DNA of 64,000 nucleotides from Thioclava sp. GXIMD2076. Its GTDB lineage: Bacteria; Pseudomonadota; Alphaproteobacteria; Rhodobacterales; Rhodobacteraceae. How positions within the stretch are numbered: the first letter of the stretch is position 1; each line of letters starts with the position of its first letter. The position numbers were made by a program, and so were the translations under genes. The stretch covers positions 1,849,001 to 1,913,000 of the forward strand of contig NZ_CP149932.1 of the NCBI RefSeq assembly GCF_037949795.1, read 5' to 3'. Shown in pieces: positions 25,261-34,969 of the stretch. Below the pieces are notes generated by a model. It was not told the DNA's origin and did not search any database. It saw only the letters and a list, made by a program, of their open reading frames with translations.

Positions 25261-26262
25261 ATGACAGAAGTTACGCTTTACATCACGGGCGATAAGATCG
25301 CTTCTTATGCAACTGCCTCCTCTCAGGGTAATGCAAACAATAACTCTGGTGACGATCTGAAAGTGACTGTCACTGGGGTCAAGGCGTTGGGAACCGCTAG
25401 CGATTACTTCAAGGTCGTGGTGACACAAGTCAATGGCAACTATTTTGCCAATGGACAGTGGGTAACGATTTACGATTCCTCGGGCAATACCGTCGCGTCG
25501 CAGCTTAATCCCCAAGATGACGTGTTCAGCGGTCGTGCTTCCAGCTCGACCTATGAATTCCTATTCGGTGGAAGCTCTGGATATCTGATCGACCTAAGTG
25601 GTATTACGGATGGGACAATGACCTATGGGCCCATCTTCCCCGAACGGACGGAGACGAAGCTTCCATTCTCAGCCATGTCCTCGACCGAGCCAAGTGTGGA
25701 TGATGCGGGTGACGTGCCATGTTTTACGCCCGGGACACTTATTCGCACGCCTGAAGGTCTACGCCTAATCGAGGATTTAAATATCGGAGACATGGTGATG
25801 ACCCGCGATCATGGTGCGCAACCGATCGTCTGGTGTGGACGGACAGAACGTATTGGAATTGGACGCAACGCTCCGATAATGATCATGGCCGGTGCTTTAG
25901 GTAATAACCGCGACATGCTTGTCTCCCAACAACACCGTATGTTGGTCGAAGGTTTTCAAGCCGAATGTTTGTTTGGAGAGGACGAAGTTCTGGCTAGTGC
26001 CATACACCTCGTGAACGGGACGACGATCCGTATCGATCCGAGGCCAAGCGTGAGCTACTTGCACATAGCCTGCGAGCGACATGAGATTATTGAAGCGGAC
26101 GGAGCCGCAACCGAGACGATGTTCTTTGGTGACAGTATCCTTGCCCAAATGAATGGCGAGCTACGGGCCGAACTCGAAGGTCTTTTTCCTGAACTCACTG
26201 ATATGCACCTTGCGCCAGCAAGGCGTTGCTTACGGGCGTACGAATCCAAGCTGATAGCGTAA
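25261..26262 (+). CDS. Hint-domain (hedgehog/intein) protein, moron cargo
   Basis: 333 aa from the ATG at 25261. Residues 1-150 are a Ser/Asn/Gly-rich beta region without a signal peptide. A Hint_2 domain begins at Cys154 (PCFTPGTLIRTPEGLRLIED) and has the usual LNIGDMVMTRDHG and late QHRMLVEG motifs, with His in HIACERHEII. The Cys at the domain start is the residue that attacks the backbone in self-processing Hint proteins. Such proteins are frequent in Rhodobacteraceae, often secreted; here one lies between the tail chaperone and tape measure genes. Base use is visibly less GC-rich than in its neighbours, which points to separate acquisition. Confidence 0.8.
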   Translation: MTEVTLYITGDKIASYATASSQGNANNNSGDDLKVTVTGVKALGTASDYFKVVVTQVNGNYFANGQWVTIYDSSGNTVASQLNPQDDVFSGRASSSTYEFLFGGSSGYLIDLSGITDGTMTYGPIFPERTETKLPFSAMSSTEPSVDDAGDVPCFTPGTLIRTPEGLRLIEDLNIGDMVMTRDHGAQPIVWCGRTERIGIGRNAPIMIMAGALGNNRDMLVSQQHRMLVEGFQAECLFGEDEVLASAIHLVNGTTIRIDPRPSVSYLHIACERHEIIEADGAATETMFFGDSILAQMNGELRAELEGLFPELTDMHLAPARRCLRAYESKLIA

Positions 26263-26401
26263 CGCCAGATAGAGTGTCGCCCGCATCCCTTCGAATTGCC
26301 GTTACGACCGGTGCTCTTGCTCGCTTGCCCACGCAGCCTAGCTCGAAGCTAGAATGTTGTCGCATGTCGCCGACGGCGGTTTGTGGGGAGGGTTTACGGA
26401 A

Positions 26402-26608
26402 ATGGCTAATGGCACCGTGAAGTGGTTTAACAGCACCAAAGGCTACGGCTTTATCGAGCCTGATGATGGAGGGGTGGATGTATTCGTCCATGTGACAGCG
26501 CTGGAGCGCGCGGGTTTGCGTGGTCTGAATGAGGGTCAGAAGATCAGCTTTGATTCCGAGATTGACCGTAACGGCCGGATGGCCGCAACCAACCTGGTGC
26601 AGCTATGA
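26402..26608 (+). CDS. Cold-shock domain protein (CspA family)
   Basis: 68 aa from the ATG at 26402. RNA-binding motifs KGYGFI (RNP1) and VFVHV (RNP2) are intact, preceded by the classic ANGTVKWFNSTKGYGFIEPD. Binds single-stranded RNA/DNA and melts RNA structure. Coupled by ATGA to the next small gene. Unusual inside a phage tail operon; probably part of the moron cassette. Confidence 0.93.
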   Translation: MANGTVKWFNSTKGYGFIEPDDGGVDVFVHVTALERAGLRGLNEGQKISFDSEIDRNGRMAATNLVQL

Positions 26609-26862
26609 GCACTTCTGACGATTTTTTCCAGAAGGTGGAGCGGACCGAAGTCATCGCGACGAAACTGCCAGTATCTGGCGCGATGGAGACAAGCCAAGCC
26701 GACGCTGAGAGCATGCTGAGCGACGCTGCGCGTGTCCGCGACAAAAAGCGCATCAGAACCGATGCATCTTTCAAAGTCCTCCAAGCGGAGGAGCTCAAGA
26801 ATCGCTCCGAGAAAACAGCGCGGCTTAAAGCGGCGAGACTTGCCCGCGACGCAGCGCGTTAA
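26605..26862 (+). CDS. Small charged protein coupled to the cold-shock gene
   Basis: 85 aa, not recognised. Start overlaps the Csp stop as ATGA. Highly charged helix-forming C-terminus (LQAEELKNRSEKTARLKAAR), perhaps RNA-binding. Coupling suggests joint function with the Csp protein. Confidence 0.65.
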   Translation: MSTSDDFFQKVERTEVIATKLPVSGAMETSQADAESMLSDAARVRDKKRIRTDASFKVLQAEELKNRSEKTARLKAARLARDAAR

Positions 26863-26938
26863 CGAGCCGGGCTGCTGAGCCGTCTGGGCGTTCTTCAAAG
26901 ATTTACAAGATCGCCGCTTCGCGCGGCACTAACCCCCA

Positions 26939-26967
26939 GGGGCGGACCTCACGGTCTGCCCCTTTTT
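26939..26967 (+). terminator. Rho-independent terminator closing the moron cassette
   Basis: GGGGCGGACC pairs with GGTCTGCCCC (one G-T) around TCAC, followed by five T. It lies 21 bp before the tape-measure ATG, so late transcription has to read through it. Confidence 0.82.
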
Positions 26968-26987
26968 CTATGTAAAAGAGGTGTGCC

Positions 26988-29900
26988 ATGGCGATGGGCC
27001 AGATGGGTGCGATGCAGGCGAAGCTCGGGCTGGACCTGAGCCAGTTCCAGTCGGGGGCGCGGGCGGCGAGTGCCGAGGCGCAGAAGATGGCGGGCAATAT
27101 CAATCAGGCCTGGGCGGGGGTGCGCAATTCGGTCGAGGTGAAGGCCGCACGGTCCTTTGACCAGCTGCGCGCCTCGATAGATCCGGCCTTTGCCGCGACC
27201 CAGCGCTATGCCGATATCCAGCGTCAGGTGGCTGGGTTTGTCGAGAGCGGCGTGGCCAGCCAGCGGGCGGCCAATCAGGTGCTCGAGCAGGCGGCGGCCA
27301 AATATCTCGGCGTGGCCACGGCGTCCGATCGGGCAGCACAGGCCGCGCGGGCGGGCGAGGCGGCGCAGGCGGAGGCCGCGCGCACGGTGCAAAATGCGGC
27401 GCGCAGCTACGAGAGCCTGCGGGCCTCGGTCGATCCGCTTTTCGCCAGCTCGCAGCGCTACAGGCAGGCGGTGGAGGTACTCAATGCAGCCCAAGCGGCG
27501 GGGGTGGTCGATGACCGTGCGCGGGCCAATACCCTGCGGCTTCTGGGCGAGCAGCTCTCGGCCACAAGCGGGGTGATGCAGCGCACGGGCGGGATCTCGG
27601 CGCGGATGTCCTCGGCGTTTTCCAATGCCTCCTTCCAGGTGCAGGACTTTTTTGTGCAGATCGCAGGCGGCACCGATGTGATGCGGGCCTTTGCGATGCA
27701 GGCGCCGCAGCTTCTGGGGGCTCTGGGCTTCTCGGGGAAGCTCGCGATGATCGGCTCGGCTTTGGGCACGCTGGTGGCCGTGGGCGCGGTGGTGCTGCCG
27801 ATGCTCGGGGATTTTGGCAAGAAGGCCAAGGATATGGGCGAGGCGGTCGATGGTCTTGAAGGCTCGCTTGGGGATCTACGATCGGCCCTCGATGTCGCGG
27901 CTATCCCGATGGCGGCCCTGCGTAAGGAGTTCGGGCTCAATGCCGAGGCCGCCCGCGAGATGAACCTCGCGATACTGGATCTGGCGCAGCTGAAGGCGAT
28001 GAATGATCTCGATGCCTCGACGGGCGCCCTGCGAGAGCGCTTCGCCGATCTGGTGGTGCAGGTGGACCGGTTCGATGCCGCGACCCGTCAGGCGGGCGGA
28101 GCGCTGCGCGAGGATTTCCTGACCATGGCGCAGACGAGCATCCGCCAGCTGCAGAGCCAGTTCGGGCTGACGATCATCGAGGCGCGCGGCGTGGCCGATG
28201 CGATGGCCAAGATCAATTCGGGCGATGTCGATCAGGTGGCGGCAGGGGCCAAGGATCTGACACAGGTGCTGATGTCGGTGAAGGATAGCGCGGGCCGTAT
28301 TCCGCCCGATCTGCAGGAGGCGGCCTCGGCGGCCGCCCAAACGGCGATCGAGGCGCTGCGGTTGGCGGGCTATGCCGAGCAGGCCGAGAAGATCGCGGCC
28401 AATCTGCCGGTGGGGCTCAATAGTGCGGCCGATGCCGCCCAGCGTCTGGCCTCGGCCATGGCAGCGGCCACGGGCTTCTCGGCCAATCTCGATGCGCAGA
28501 TCAGAACGCTCGATGTTCAGATCGAGGCCACGCGGAACAGGCAGAATGTGGCCAATGCCACGCGCATCGCGGGGCTCGAGCTGGAAGCGCAAGCGCGGCG
28601 CGATGCGGCGGTGGCCGCGGGCGAGGATGCCTTCGCCGCCGATGCGCGGCTCGCCATCGATCAGGCACAGATCAAGACGATGTCCGAGAAGCTCGCGACG
28701 CTCGACCAGCTGACGGCCGCGCAAAAGGCGTCGACCAAAGCGGACACCGCAGGGCTCAAGGCCGCGCAAAAGCTCGCAAAAGCACAGGCCAAAGAGGCCG
28801 AGCGCTGGCGCGATCTGATCGATCCGATGAACCGCTATCGCCGCGAGCTGGGCGAGCTGACGGCTTTGGCGAAGGAAGGTCTTCTGACGCCTGAGGAAGT
28901 TCAAAAGGCCATGGCGCAGCTCAATGCCGATCTGGCCGATAGTCTGCCGCTGGTGGGCGACCTCACAGACACGCTGGTCGATGGGCTCTTCACGGGGTTC
29001 CGCGGCACATTGGGGAGCATTGGCGATATGTTCAAATCCTGGCTCAAACAGATGATCGCCACGGCGGCCAAGAACCGCATTCTGGTGGCGATGGGCGTCA
29101 CGGGCTCAGTCTCGGGCGTCGCCGGCACGGCCGCGGCGGGAACAGCGGCCACGGGCGTGATGCCCGGCGCCAGCCTCGGCTCCATCGCGACCAGCGGGCT
29201 GGGGCTTGCGGGCGTTATCGGCACCTCGGTCAATGCCTTCATCTCGGGTGCGGGCGGGCTGGTCACTAGCCTCACCGGCGCAGGCGGCGGGTTGGCGGCG
29301 GCGGGCACCTATCTCACCTCCGTTCTGGGCGGGGCGACCTCGGGGATTGCGGGCTTTGCGGCAGCCGTGGGTGCGATCGCGCTGCCAGTGGCGGCGGTGG
29401 GCTTTCTGATCTCGGGGCTCATCGGCAAGACCAAGGTGCTTGATACCGGCATCCGCGCGCTGATCGAGGACGGCGATGTCTCGGTGCAGACTTATCAGCG
29501 GATCGAGAAGTCCAAATGGTGGGGGCTCTCCAAATCGAAGAAGACCAAATATGCCACGGCCTCGAGCGCTGTGGCCGACCCGATCACGCAGGCCGTCTAT
29601 GGCGTGCAGGATTCGGTTGCCGCCGCGGCCGCGGCGCTTGATATCGGGGCCGAAGCTTTCGACGGCTTTGCCTATGAGCTGAAGTTCTCCACCAAGGGCC
29701 TCTCGGAAGACGAGGCGCTGGAAGTGCTGCAGGACAAGCTCACCGAGTTGGGCGATGCCTATGCTGGCCAAGTGGCGGGGCTTGAGGCGTTCTCGGCCTC
29801 GGGCGAGGGCGCGATGGAGACCATCAACCGCCTGGCCTCGGCGCTGCAAACGGTGAATGCGGCGATGGATACGCTGGGCAACGCCTTCCGTGCCACGGGG

Positions 29901-32900
29901 CTGGTGGGGGCCGATATGGCAAGCCAGCTCACGCAGCTCTTCGGTGGTGACGAGGCCTTCGGGACGGCCGTCAGCAGCTATTACCAGGCGGTCTATTCCG
30001 AGAGCGAGCGGCTTGCCACGCTGACCCGTCAGACGACCGAGGCGCTGGCGGAGATGGGGATCGCCATGCCCAAGAGCCGCGATCAATACCGTGCGCTGGT
30101 CGATGCGATGGATCTGACCACCGAAGGCGGGCGGGAGCTCTGGGCCACGCTTGTGGGCATGGCCGGCGTCTTTGACGAGATCCTGCCGCAGGTGGCCTCC
30201 TTCACGGCGCAGATCGAGGCGCTCTCGGGGCAGGTCTCGACCTCGCTCGATGGCGCGATCACCGCCTATACCGCGGCGCAACAGGCCTCGGCGCAGGCGG
30301 CGACCAACTGGTATAAGGCCGCCGATAGTATCGCGGAGTTCGTGGCCGAGATGCGCGGGACGGCCTCGGCCATGACCTCGCCGCAATCGGCACTGGCCTT
30401 CTCGGCCGCGCGCTATCAGTCGACACTCGCCTCGGCCAAGGCGGGCGATCTCGATGCCACAAGCGGGCTGACCGGTGTGGCGCAGACCTATCTCGAGCGG
30501 GTCGCGGCCACGGCCAGCAGCGCGCTCGATGTGGCGCGTGCCCAGGCGCGGGTGGCCTCCGATCTGGGGCAGGTGGAAGGCATCGCCCAGATCGAGGGGG
30601 CGAAGTCCGAGGCCATCGCCAGCCTCACACAGGCACAGGTCGATCTGATGGCCGAGGCGCGGGATTATCTGGCGGCCGGCAATGCGCTGAGCGAGGAGCA
30701 GATCACCACGCTCGAGACGCAACTCGGGAGCCTTGATGACGCCATCACGGCGGCGGCCGAGATCAACTATGCGAGCCTGCAGAAACAGATCGATCTGGCG
30801 GTGGATGTGGTCGAGGATGCGAAGATCCCCGACTATCTGAAGGCGATGCTTTCCGACAGCGCCTCTGGTGTCACCCGTTATGTGGACTTCATCACCCGAT
30901 CCGACCTCTCGGCCGATCAGAAATGGCTCGCGCTGACCGGGGCTTCGGAACATGTGAAGACGATCAGCCTGATCGCGGATCAGGGGCAGATCAGCGGGGA
31001 TCTTCTGGATCTGGCGCTCACCTCGGCCGATACGCTGGTGAAGACCATCAGCTATATGTCGGGGACGCTGCTGCCCGCGGACCTGCAGGCGCTGGCGCTC
31101 GAGGATGCCTCGAGCCTTCTCAAATCGATCCGCTGGGTGGCGCAGAGCCTGCCCTCGGATCTGCGGGCGATCGTGTTCAACGATATCGACGCGCTCGACA
31201 AGGTGATCAACTTCCGCGTCGGGCAGTCGGTCTCGGGCTCCGTGCAGAAGCTGGCCCTGGGCGAGGCGGAAGAGTTCCGCCGGATCCTCGATCTGGTCTC
31301 AGGCAAGCTGGTCTCCTCTCGAGTGCAGGCGCTGGCGCTGGAAGACCCGACGGGCTTCCGGCGCAGCCTGTCGATCGTGGCAGGTGTGCTGCCTTCGGGG
31401 CGGGTGCAATCGCTTGCCCTCGATGCGGCCAAGGCCTTCACGCGTGTGCTCGACTTCCAGCTCGGGCGCACACCGCAGGCCAAGGTCTGGTCGCTGGCGC
31501 TCGCCACGACCTCCAAGCTGCAGAAGACGGTGAACCTGCTGACGGGGCGCACGCTCGATGCAGAGACCATGCGCGTGGCGCTGGCCGGCAATAGCGAGCT
31601 GGCGCGGGTGGTGAATGTGGCGCTGTCCTCCAAGGCGGATGCACGGGCGGTCAAACTCGCACTCGGCAATATCGGCGCCTATGCGGTGACGGTGAATGCG
31701 AGCTTCGGTAAGGGGATCACGGGCGATCTGCGTAAGCTCGTATTTGCGGGGCAGGGCAGCTATGCCGCGATGATCGAGGCGGCCTTCTCGAAAGGGCTCA
31801 CCGCCGATCAGCGCCGGATCCTGCTCACGCAGCAGGGCGGCTATATCGCGCAGATCACAGGGGTGCTGGCGGGCAACCAATCCGCGCAGATCAAGGCGCT
31901 CCTCTTGAACGCCAACACATCGGCCGCGCGGGCGATCACCATCCGCGCGGGTTTTGCCAAAGGTCTGAGCTCCGATCAGCGGGCGGCGCTCTCGAGCGCG
32001 GCGCTCACCGTCTCGCGCATCATTGCGGGCACGGTGCGGCTCGGGTCGCTCTCGGGCGACCAGATCCGCATGCTCAGGGCCGCAAGCGGGACGCTGACCC
32101 GCACGCTCAAGGGCACGGTGGATCTCTCGGAGCTGACCGCGCAGCAGAAGAGCCTGCTGGCGGCGGTCTCGGGGGCGAGTGCGGGGAGGATCACACTGGG
32201 CGGGTCCTTCCGCTTCGATCCGAGCTCGGCTTTTGCGAGCCTGATGACCAATTCGGTCGCCACGCCCATGGCCTCGGCCAAGGCGGCGATGACCGGCTTG
32301 CGCGGGGCGCTCATCGATCTGCGCAAGGTTATGGATGAGCAGCTGGCCCAAGCCAGGGCGGCGCAGGCGCTGGCCAAGGCACAGGCGAGCCTCGCCACGC
32401 TGGCCGACCAGAAGGCCAGTGTCATCAGCACGGCCAGTTCGGTCATCGCGCAGATCAAGGCGCTCGAGCAATCGACGGGTGTCGATATCCGCAATGGCAA
32501 TCGCGATGCCACGCTCGCCGTCGATGCGGAGGGCAAGGTCTCCTATGCGGCGACCCATGTCGATTACGGGCGCGGCGATGACATCTCGGGCTTCAGTCAG
32601 GCTTACTGGACGAAGGGCGGGCTCGAGGACCAGCTGGTCTCGCTGATCGGCGATGCGCCGGCGCTCGAGCGGAAGATGGCGGTGCTGCGCGCGCAGATTG
32701 AGGAAATGGGCGGCGTGCCGGCCTTTGCCCGCGGTGGCCATCACGCGGGCGGTCTGCGGCTCGTGGGCGAGAAGGGCCCCGAGATCGAGGCCACCGGTGC
32801 CAGCCGGATCTGGTCGGCCGATCAGACACGGCGGATGCTTTCGGGTGGTAACGGCGGCGGGCAGGGCGCTGACGCAGCGCTTCTGGCCGAGGTGAAGGCG

Positions 32901-33017
32901 CTGCGCGAAGAACTGGCCGGTATGCGCAGCGAACAGCGTCAGCTGGGGCTGAGCGGCACCAATGACATGCGCAAGCTGCGCATGATCGAAGAACGGCGGG
33001 AGGCGGAAGCGCAATGA
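26988..33017 (+). CDS. Tail tape measure protein, 2009 aa
   Basis: Sets tail length and is ejected with the DNA. Helical Ala-rich N-terminus (about 1-250), hydrophobic Gly/Ala-rich stretch around residues 700-810 (FISGAGGLVTSLTGAGGGLA) likely to act as the membrane-crossing segment. An unusual array of about 17 degenerate 27-aa repeats covers roughly 1280-1742, with helical C-terminus and a late GGHHAGGLRLVGEKGPE motif seen in many tape measures. Much longer than lambda H (853 aa); at about 0.15 nm per residue a tail of around 300 nm would be expected if the whole protein acts as ruler. AGAGGT upstream of the ATG. Overlaps the next gene by ATGA. Confidence 0.93.
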   Translation: MAMGQMGAMQAKLGLDLSQFQSGARAASAEAQKMAGNINQAWAGVRNSVEVKAARSFDQLRASIDPAFAATQRYADIQRQVAGFVESGVASQRAANQVLEQAAAKYLGVATASDRAAQAARAGEAAQAEAARTVQNAARSYESLRASVDPLFASSQRYRQAVEVLNAAQAAGVVDDRARANTLRLLGEQLSATSGVMQRTGGISARMSSAFSNASFQVQDFFVQIAGGTDVMRAFAMQAPQLLGALGFSGKLAMIGSALGTLVAVGAVVLPMLGDFGKKAKDMGEAVDGLEGSLGDLRSALDVAAIPMAALRKEFGLNAEAAREMNLAILDLAQLKAMNDLDASTGALRERFADLVVQVDRFDAATRQAGGALREDFLTMAQTSIRQLQSQFGLTIIEARGVADAMAKINSGDVDQVAAGAKDLTQVLMSVKDSAGRIPPDLQEAASAAAQTAIEALRLAGYAEQAEKIAANLPVGLNSAADAAQRLASAMAAATGFSANLDAQIRTLDVQIEATRNRQNVANATRIAGLELEAQARRDAAVAAGEDAFAADARLAIDQAQIKTMSEKLATLDQLTAAQKASTKADTAGLKAAQKLAKAQAKEAERWRDLIDPMNRYRRELGELTALAKEGLLTPEEVQKAMAQLNADLADSLPLVGDLTDTLVDGLFTGFRGTLGSIGDMFKSWLKQMIATAAKNRILVAMGVTGSVSGVAGTAAAGTAATGVMPGASLGSIATSGLGLAGVIGTSVNAFISGAGGLVTSLTGAGGGLAAAGTYLTSVLGGATSGIAGFAAAVGAIALPVAAVGFLISGLIGKTKVLDTGIRALIEDGDVSVQTYQRIEKSKWWGLSKSKKTKYATASSAVADPITQAVYGVQDSVAAAAAALDIGAEAFDGFAYELKFSTKGLSEDEALEVLQDKLTELGDAYAGQVAGLEAFSASGEGAMETINRLASALQTVNAAMDTLGNAFRATGLVGADMASQLTQLFGGDEAFGTAVSSYYQAVYSESERLATLTRQTTEALAEMGIAMPKSRDQYRALVDAMDLTTEGGRELWATLVGMAGVFDEILPQVASFTAQIEALSGQVSTSLDGAITAYTAAQQASAQAATNWYKAADSIAEFVAEMRGTASAMTSPQSALAFSAARYQSTLASAKAGDLDATSGLTGVAQTYLERVAATASSALDVARAQARVASDLGQVEGIAQIEGAKSEAIASLTQAQVDLMAEARDYLAAGNALSEEQITTLETQLGSLDDAITAAAEINYASLQKQIDLAVDVVEDAKIPDYLKAMLSDSASGVTRYVDFITRSDLSADQKWLALTGASEHVKTISLIADQGQISGDLLDLALTSADTLVKTISYMSGTLLPADLQALALEDASSLLKSIRWVAQSLPSDLRAIVFNDIDALDKVINFRVGQSVSGSVQKLALGEAEEFRRILDLVSGKLVSSRVQALALEDPTGFRRSLSIVAGVLPSGRVQSLALDAAKAFTRVLDFQLGRTPQAKVWSLALATTSKLQKTVNLLTGRTLDAETMRVALAGNSELARVVNVALSSKADARAVKLALGNIGAYAVTVNASFGKGITGDLRKLVFAGQGSYAAMIEAAFSKGLTADQRRILLTQQGGYIAQITGVLAGNQSAQIKALLLNANTSAARAITIRAGFAKGLSSDQRAALSSAALTVSRIIAGTVRLGSLSGDQIRMLRAASGTLTRTLKGTVDLSELTAQQKSLLAAVSGASAGRITLGGSFRFDPSSAFASLMTNSVATPMASAKAAMTGLRGALIDLRKVMDEQLAQARAAQALAKAQASLATLADQKASVISTASSVIAQIKALEQSTGVDIRNGNRDATLAVDAEGKVSYAATHVDYGRGDDISGFSQAYWTKGGLEDQLVSLIGDAPALERKMAVLRAQIEEMGGVPAFARGGHHAGGLRLVGEKGPEIEATGASRIWSADQTRRMLSGGNGGGQGADAALLAEVKALREELAGMRSEQRQLGLSGTNDMRKLRMIEERREAEAQ
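30827..32215 (+). repeat. About 17 degenerate 27-aa repeats inside the tape measure gene
   Basis: Unit pattern: S-x-x-V/L-x-x-L-A-L-x-x-x-x-x-F/L-x-R/K-x-I/L-x-x-x-x-G-x-L. Clear examples are SGSVQKLALGEAEEFRRILD, SSRVQALALEDPTGFRRSLS and SGRVQSLALDAAKAFTRVLD. Spacing stays 26-29 residues throughout, while sequence identity between units is low, so duplication is old. The DNA itself is not obviously repetitive. Confidence 0.7.
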
Positions 33018-33928
33018 CACAAGCCCTGATGATCATCCCCGTGCCTTTGGGCGCGGGGAACATGCAGGCCTCGAATGTGGCCGAGGATGACTATGGCAAC
33101 TGGGCCTCTGGCACGGCTTATGCGGTGGGCAATCGGGTCATCCTCACCGCCACCCATCGCATCTATGAGGCGCTGGCGCCTAGCTCGGGCGTGCATCCGG
33201 TCTCGGGCACGAATGCCGGGGACTACTGGGTGGAGGTCGGCTCGACCAATCGCTGGCGGGCCTTTGACGCCACGCTGGGGCAGGCCACCACGCGGGGGGA
33301 GAGCATCACCTATACGCTGGGGCTCCCCGCGCGGGTCGATGCGATCGCCTTCATCGATCTGGTGGCGATCTCGTTGCAGGTGGTGATCCGCGATGCGGGC
33401 GGCGGCGTGGTCTATGACCGCACGGCCGATCTGCTGGATACGAGCCAGATCCAGAGCTGGGCCGACTTCTTCACCTATGAGGACAGCTTTGACCCCGAGC
33501 AGGTCTTCGTCGATCTGGGCGCGCTCTCGGGCTTCACGCTCGAGATCACCATCTCCAATCCGGGCGGCACGGCCTCTGTGGCCGAGATCGTGATGGGGCG
33601 GGGGGAATATCTGGGCGATGTGCTCGATGGCTCGCGCTCGGGCTTTACCGATTACTCCCGCCGCGAGACCGATGATTATGGCAATGTCTCGATCGTCAAA
33701 CGCCCGACGGCCCGCAAGGCCGAATGGCAGCTGGCCTTTGACACGGCCGCCAATCGCCGGATCCAGCGCGCGCTCGAGCAGGCGCGCGGCGCGCCGGCCT
33801 ATTTCTACCCGGGCGACGGTATGACGCCCTTCGCCCTCGCGGTCTACGGCGTGGCTGATGACTTCTTCCCCGCGCTCTCGGGCGGCGGGCGCACGATTGC
33901 AACCCTTACATTAACTGGAGTGGCCTGA
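33014..33928 (+). CDS. Phage tail-tip / distal tail protein, unknown family
   Basis: 304 aa, coupled to the tape measure by ATGA. Beta-rich. It has a chitin-binding-like YGNWASGTAYAVGNRVILTA segment at residues 27-46, resembling carbohydrate-binding modules (W-x(n)-Y-x-x-G-x-x-V). Position after the tape measure suggests a tail-tip protein touching the cell-surface glycan. Family assignment is uncertain. Confidence 0.6.
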   Translation: MTQALMIIPVPLGAGNMQASNVAEDDYGNWASGTAYAVGNRVILTATHRIYEALAPSSGVHPVSGTNAGDYWVEVGSTNRWRAFDATLGQATTRGESITYTLGLPARVDAIAFIDLVAISLQVVIRDAGGGVVYDRTADLLDTSQIQSWADFFTYEDSFDPEQVFVDLGALSGFTLEITISNPGGTASVAEIVMGRGEYLGDVLDGSRSGFTDYSRRETDDYGNVSIVKRPTARKAEWQLAFDTAANRRIQRALEQARGAPAYFYPGDGMTPFALAVYGVADDFFPALSGGGRTIATLTLTGVA

Positions 33929-34959
33929 TGGCAAAACCCACCTATACCCCACCGCCCAACGAGGCCCCGATCCTCGGCGACCCGAGCTTTGCGGCCAAAG
34001 CCCAAGGCTTCCTCGGCTGGTTCCCCGTCATGGGCGAGTACATGCAGGGCATGGGCGAGTGGATCGAGACGATGATCGGCGATGTGCCCTCGGACAATAT
34101 CGCGGCCTTCGCGCATCTGGGTGGCGCGGCCAACAAGCTGCCTTATTTCACAGGGGCAGGTGCCATGGCCATGGCGGATCTGACGGCGGATGGGCGCAGC
34201 CTGATCGGCCAGAGCGGGGTGCTGAAGGCCAATGGTGCGGTGCTGGGCGGCACGGGGATCCAGCAGGATGCCTATGACACGACGCTTTCGCGTATTCTTA
34301 AAACCGGCGCGTTCGGCCTTGGCATCCCCGCAGGCACAAGTGGTATGGCGACATATGACATGTCGGACTTCTATGCCAATTCGTCAGGCATCTACTTCTT
34401 GGGCGGGAGTGGCGGAGCGCCGACGAACTGGGGCACGATGTGGGTGATGACCCACTCGACCTATGCCAAAACGCTGCTCTATCAGGATTCGGGCGGCAGG
34501 CGGATGTTTATCGGCAGGCATAATTCCGACAGCTCGCTGACCGGTTGGTTCGAGGTCTTCACGGAGAACAATGTGGTCGGGACCGTAGGGTATGACGGCA
34601 CGAAACCGACCGGCGCCGTGATCCAGACCGGTTCGAACGCGAATGGCGATTACACCCGCTTTGCGGACGGAACGCAGGAATGCTGGAACAAGGTCTCGCT
34701 GGCCTATGAAGGGCCGACGCTCATCAGCGCCTCATGGACCTATCCGGCTGCGTTCTCATCGATCCCCGTGCTGCAAACGACGCTGAATGTCTCTTCGCTT
34801 TCGGCGAATGTCGGGCCCACAGGTCTTGCCGTCTGTGGGGTCGGTACCCCGAGCGCGACAGGTACTGCGGTACGCCTTTATCGCTCTGCGGGAGCCACGG
34901 ATTTTGCCAGTGGAAATTCCGCGATTGTCCATGTCAGAGCCACAGGTCGCTGGCGTTAA
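33928..34959 (+). CDS. Tail fibre / receptor-binding protein
   Basis: 343 aa. The N-terminal attachment part (MAKPTYTPPPNEAPILGDPS) is followed by a region found in fibres (AAFAHLGGAANKLPYFTGAG). A pyocin-knob-like domain (MWVMTHSTYAKTLLYQDSGG, then GWFEVFTENN) and a C-terminal beta domain with TRFADGTQECW complete it. Probably trimeric and responsible for host range. Overlaps the previous stop by one base. Confidence 0.75.
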   Translation: MAKPTYTPPPNEAPILGDPSFAAKAQGFLGWFPVMGEYMQGMGEWIETMIGDVPSDNIAAFAHLGGAANKLPYFTGAGAMAMADLTADGRSLIGQSGVLKANGAVLGGTGIQQDAYDTTLSRILKTGAFGLGIPAGTSGMATYDMSDFYANSSGIYFLGGSGGAPTNWGTMWVMTHSTYAKTLLYQDSGGRRMFIGRHNSDSSLTGWFEVFTENNVVGTVGYDGTKPTGAVIQTGSNANGDYTRFADGTQECWNKVSLAYEGPTLISASWTYPAAFSSIPVLQTTLNVSSLSANVGPTGLAVCGVGTPSATGTAVRLYRSAGATDFASGNSAIVHVRATGRWR

Positions 34960-34969
34960 GGAGACGCTC

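Noticed and set aside
33014..34959. Diversity-generating retroelement at the tail fibre
   Set aside because: No reverse transcriptase gene and no template/variable repeat pair were seen near the fibre genes.
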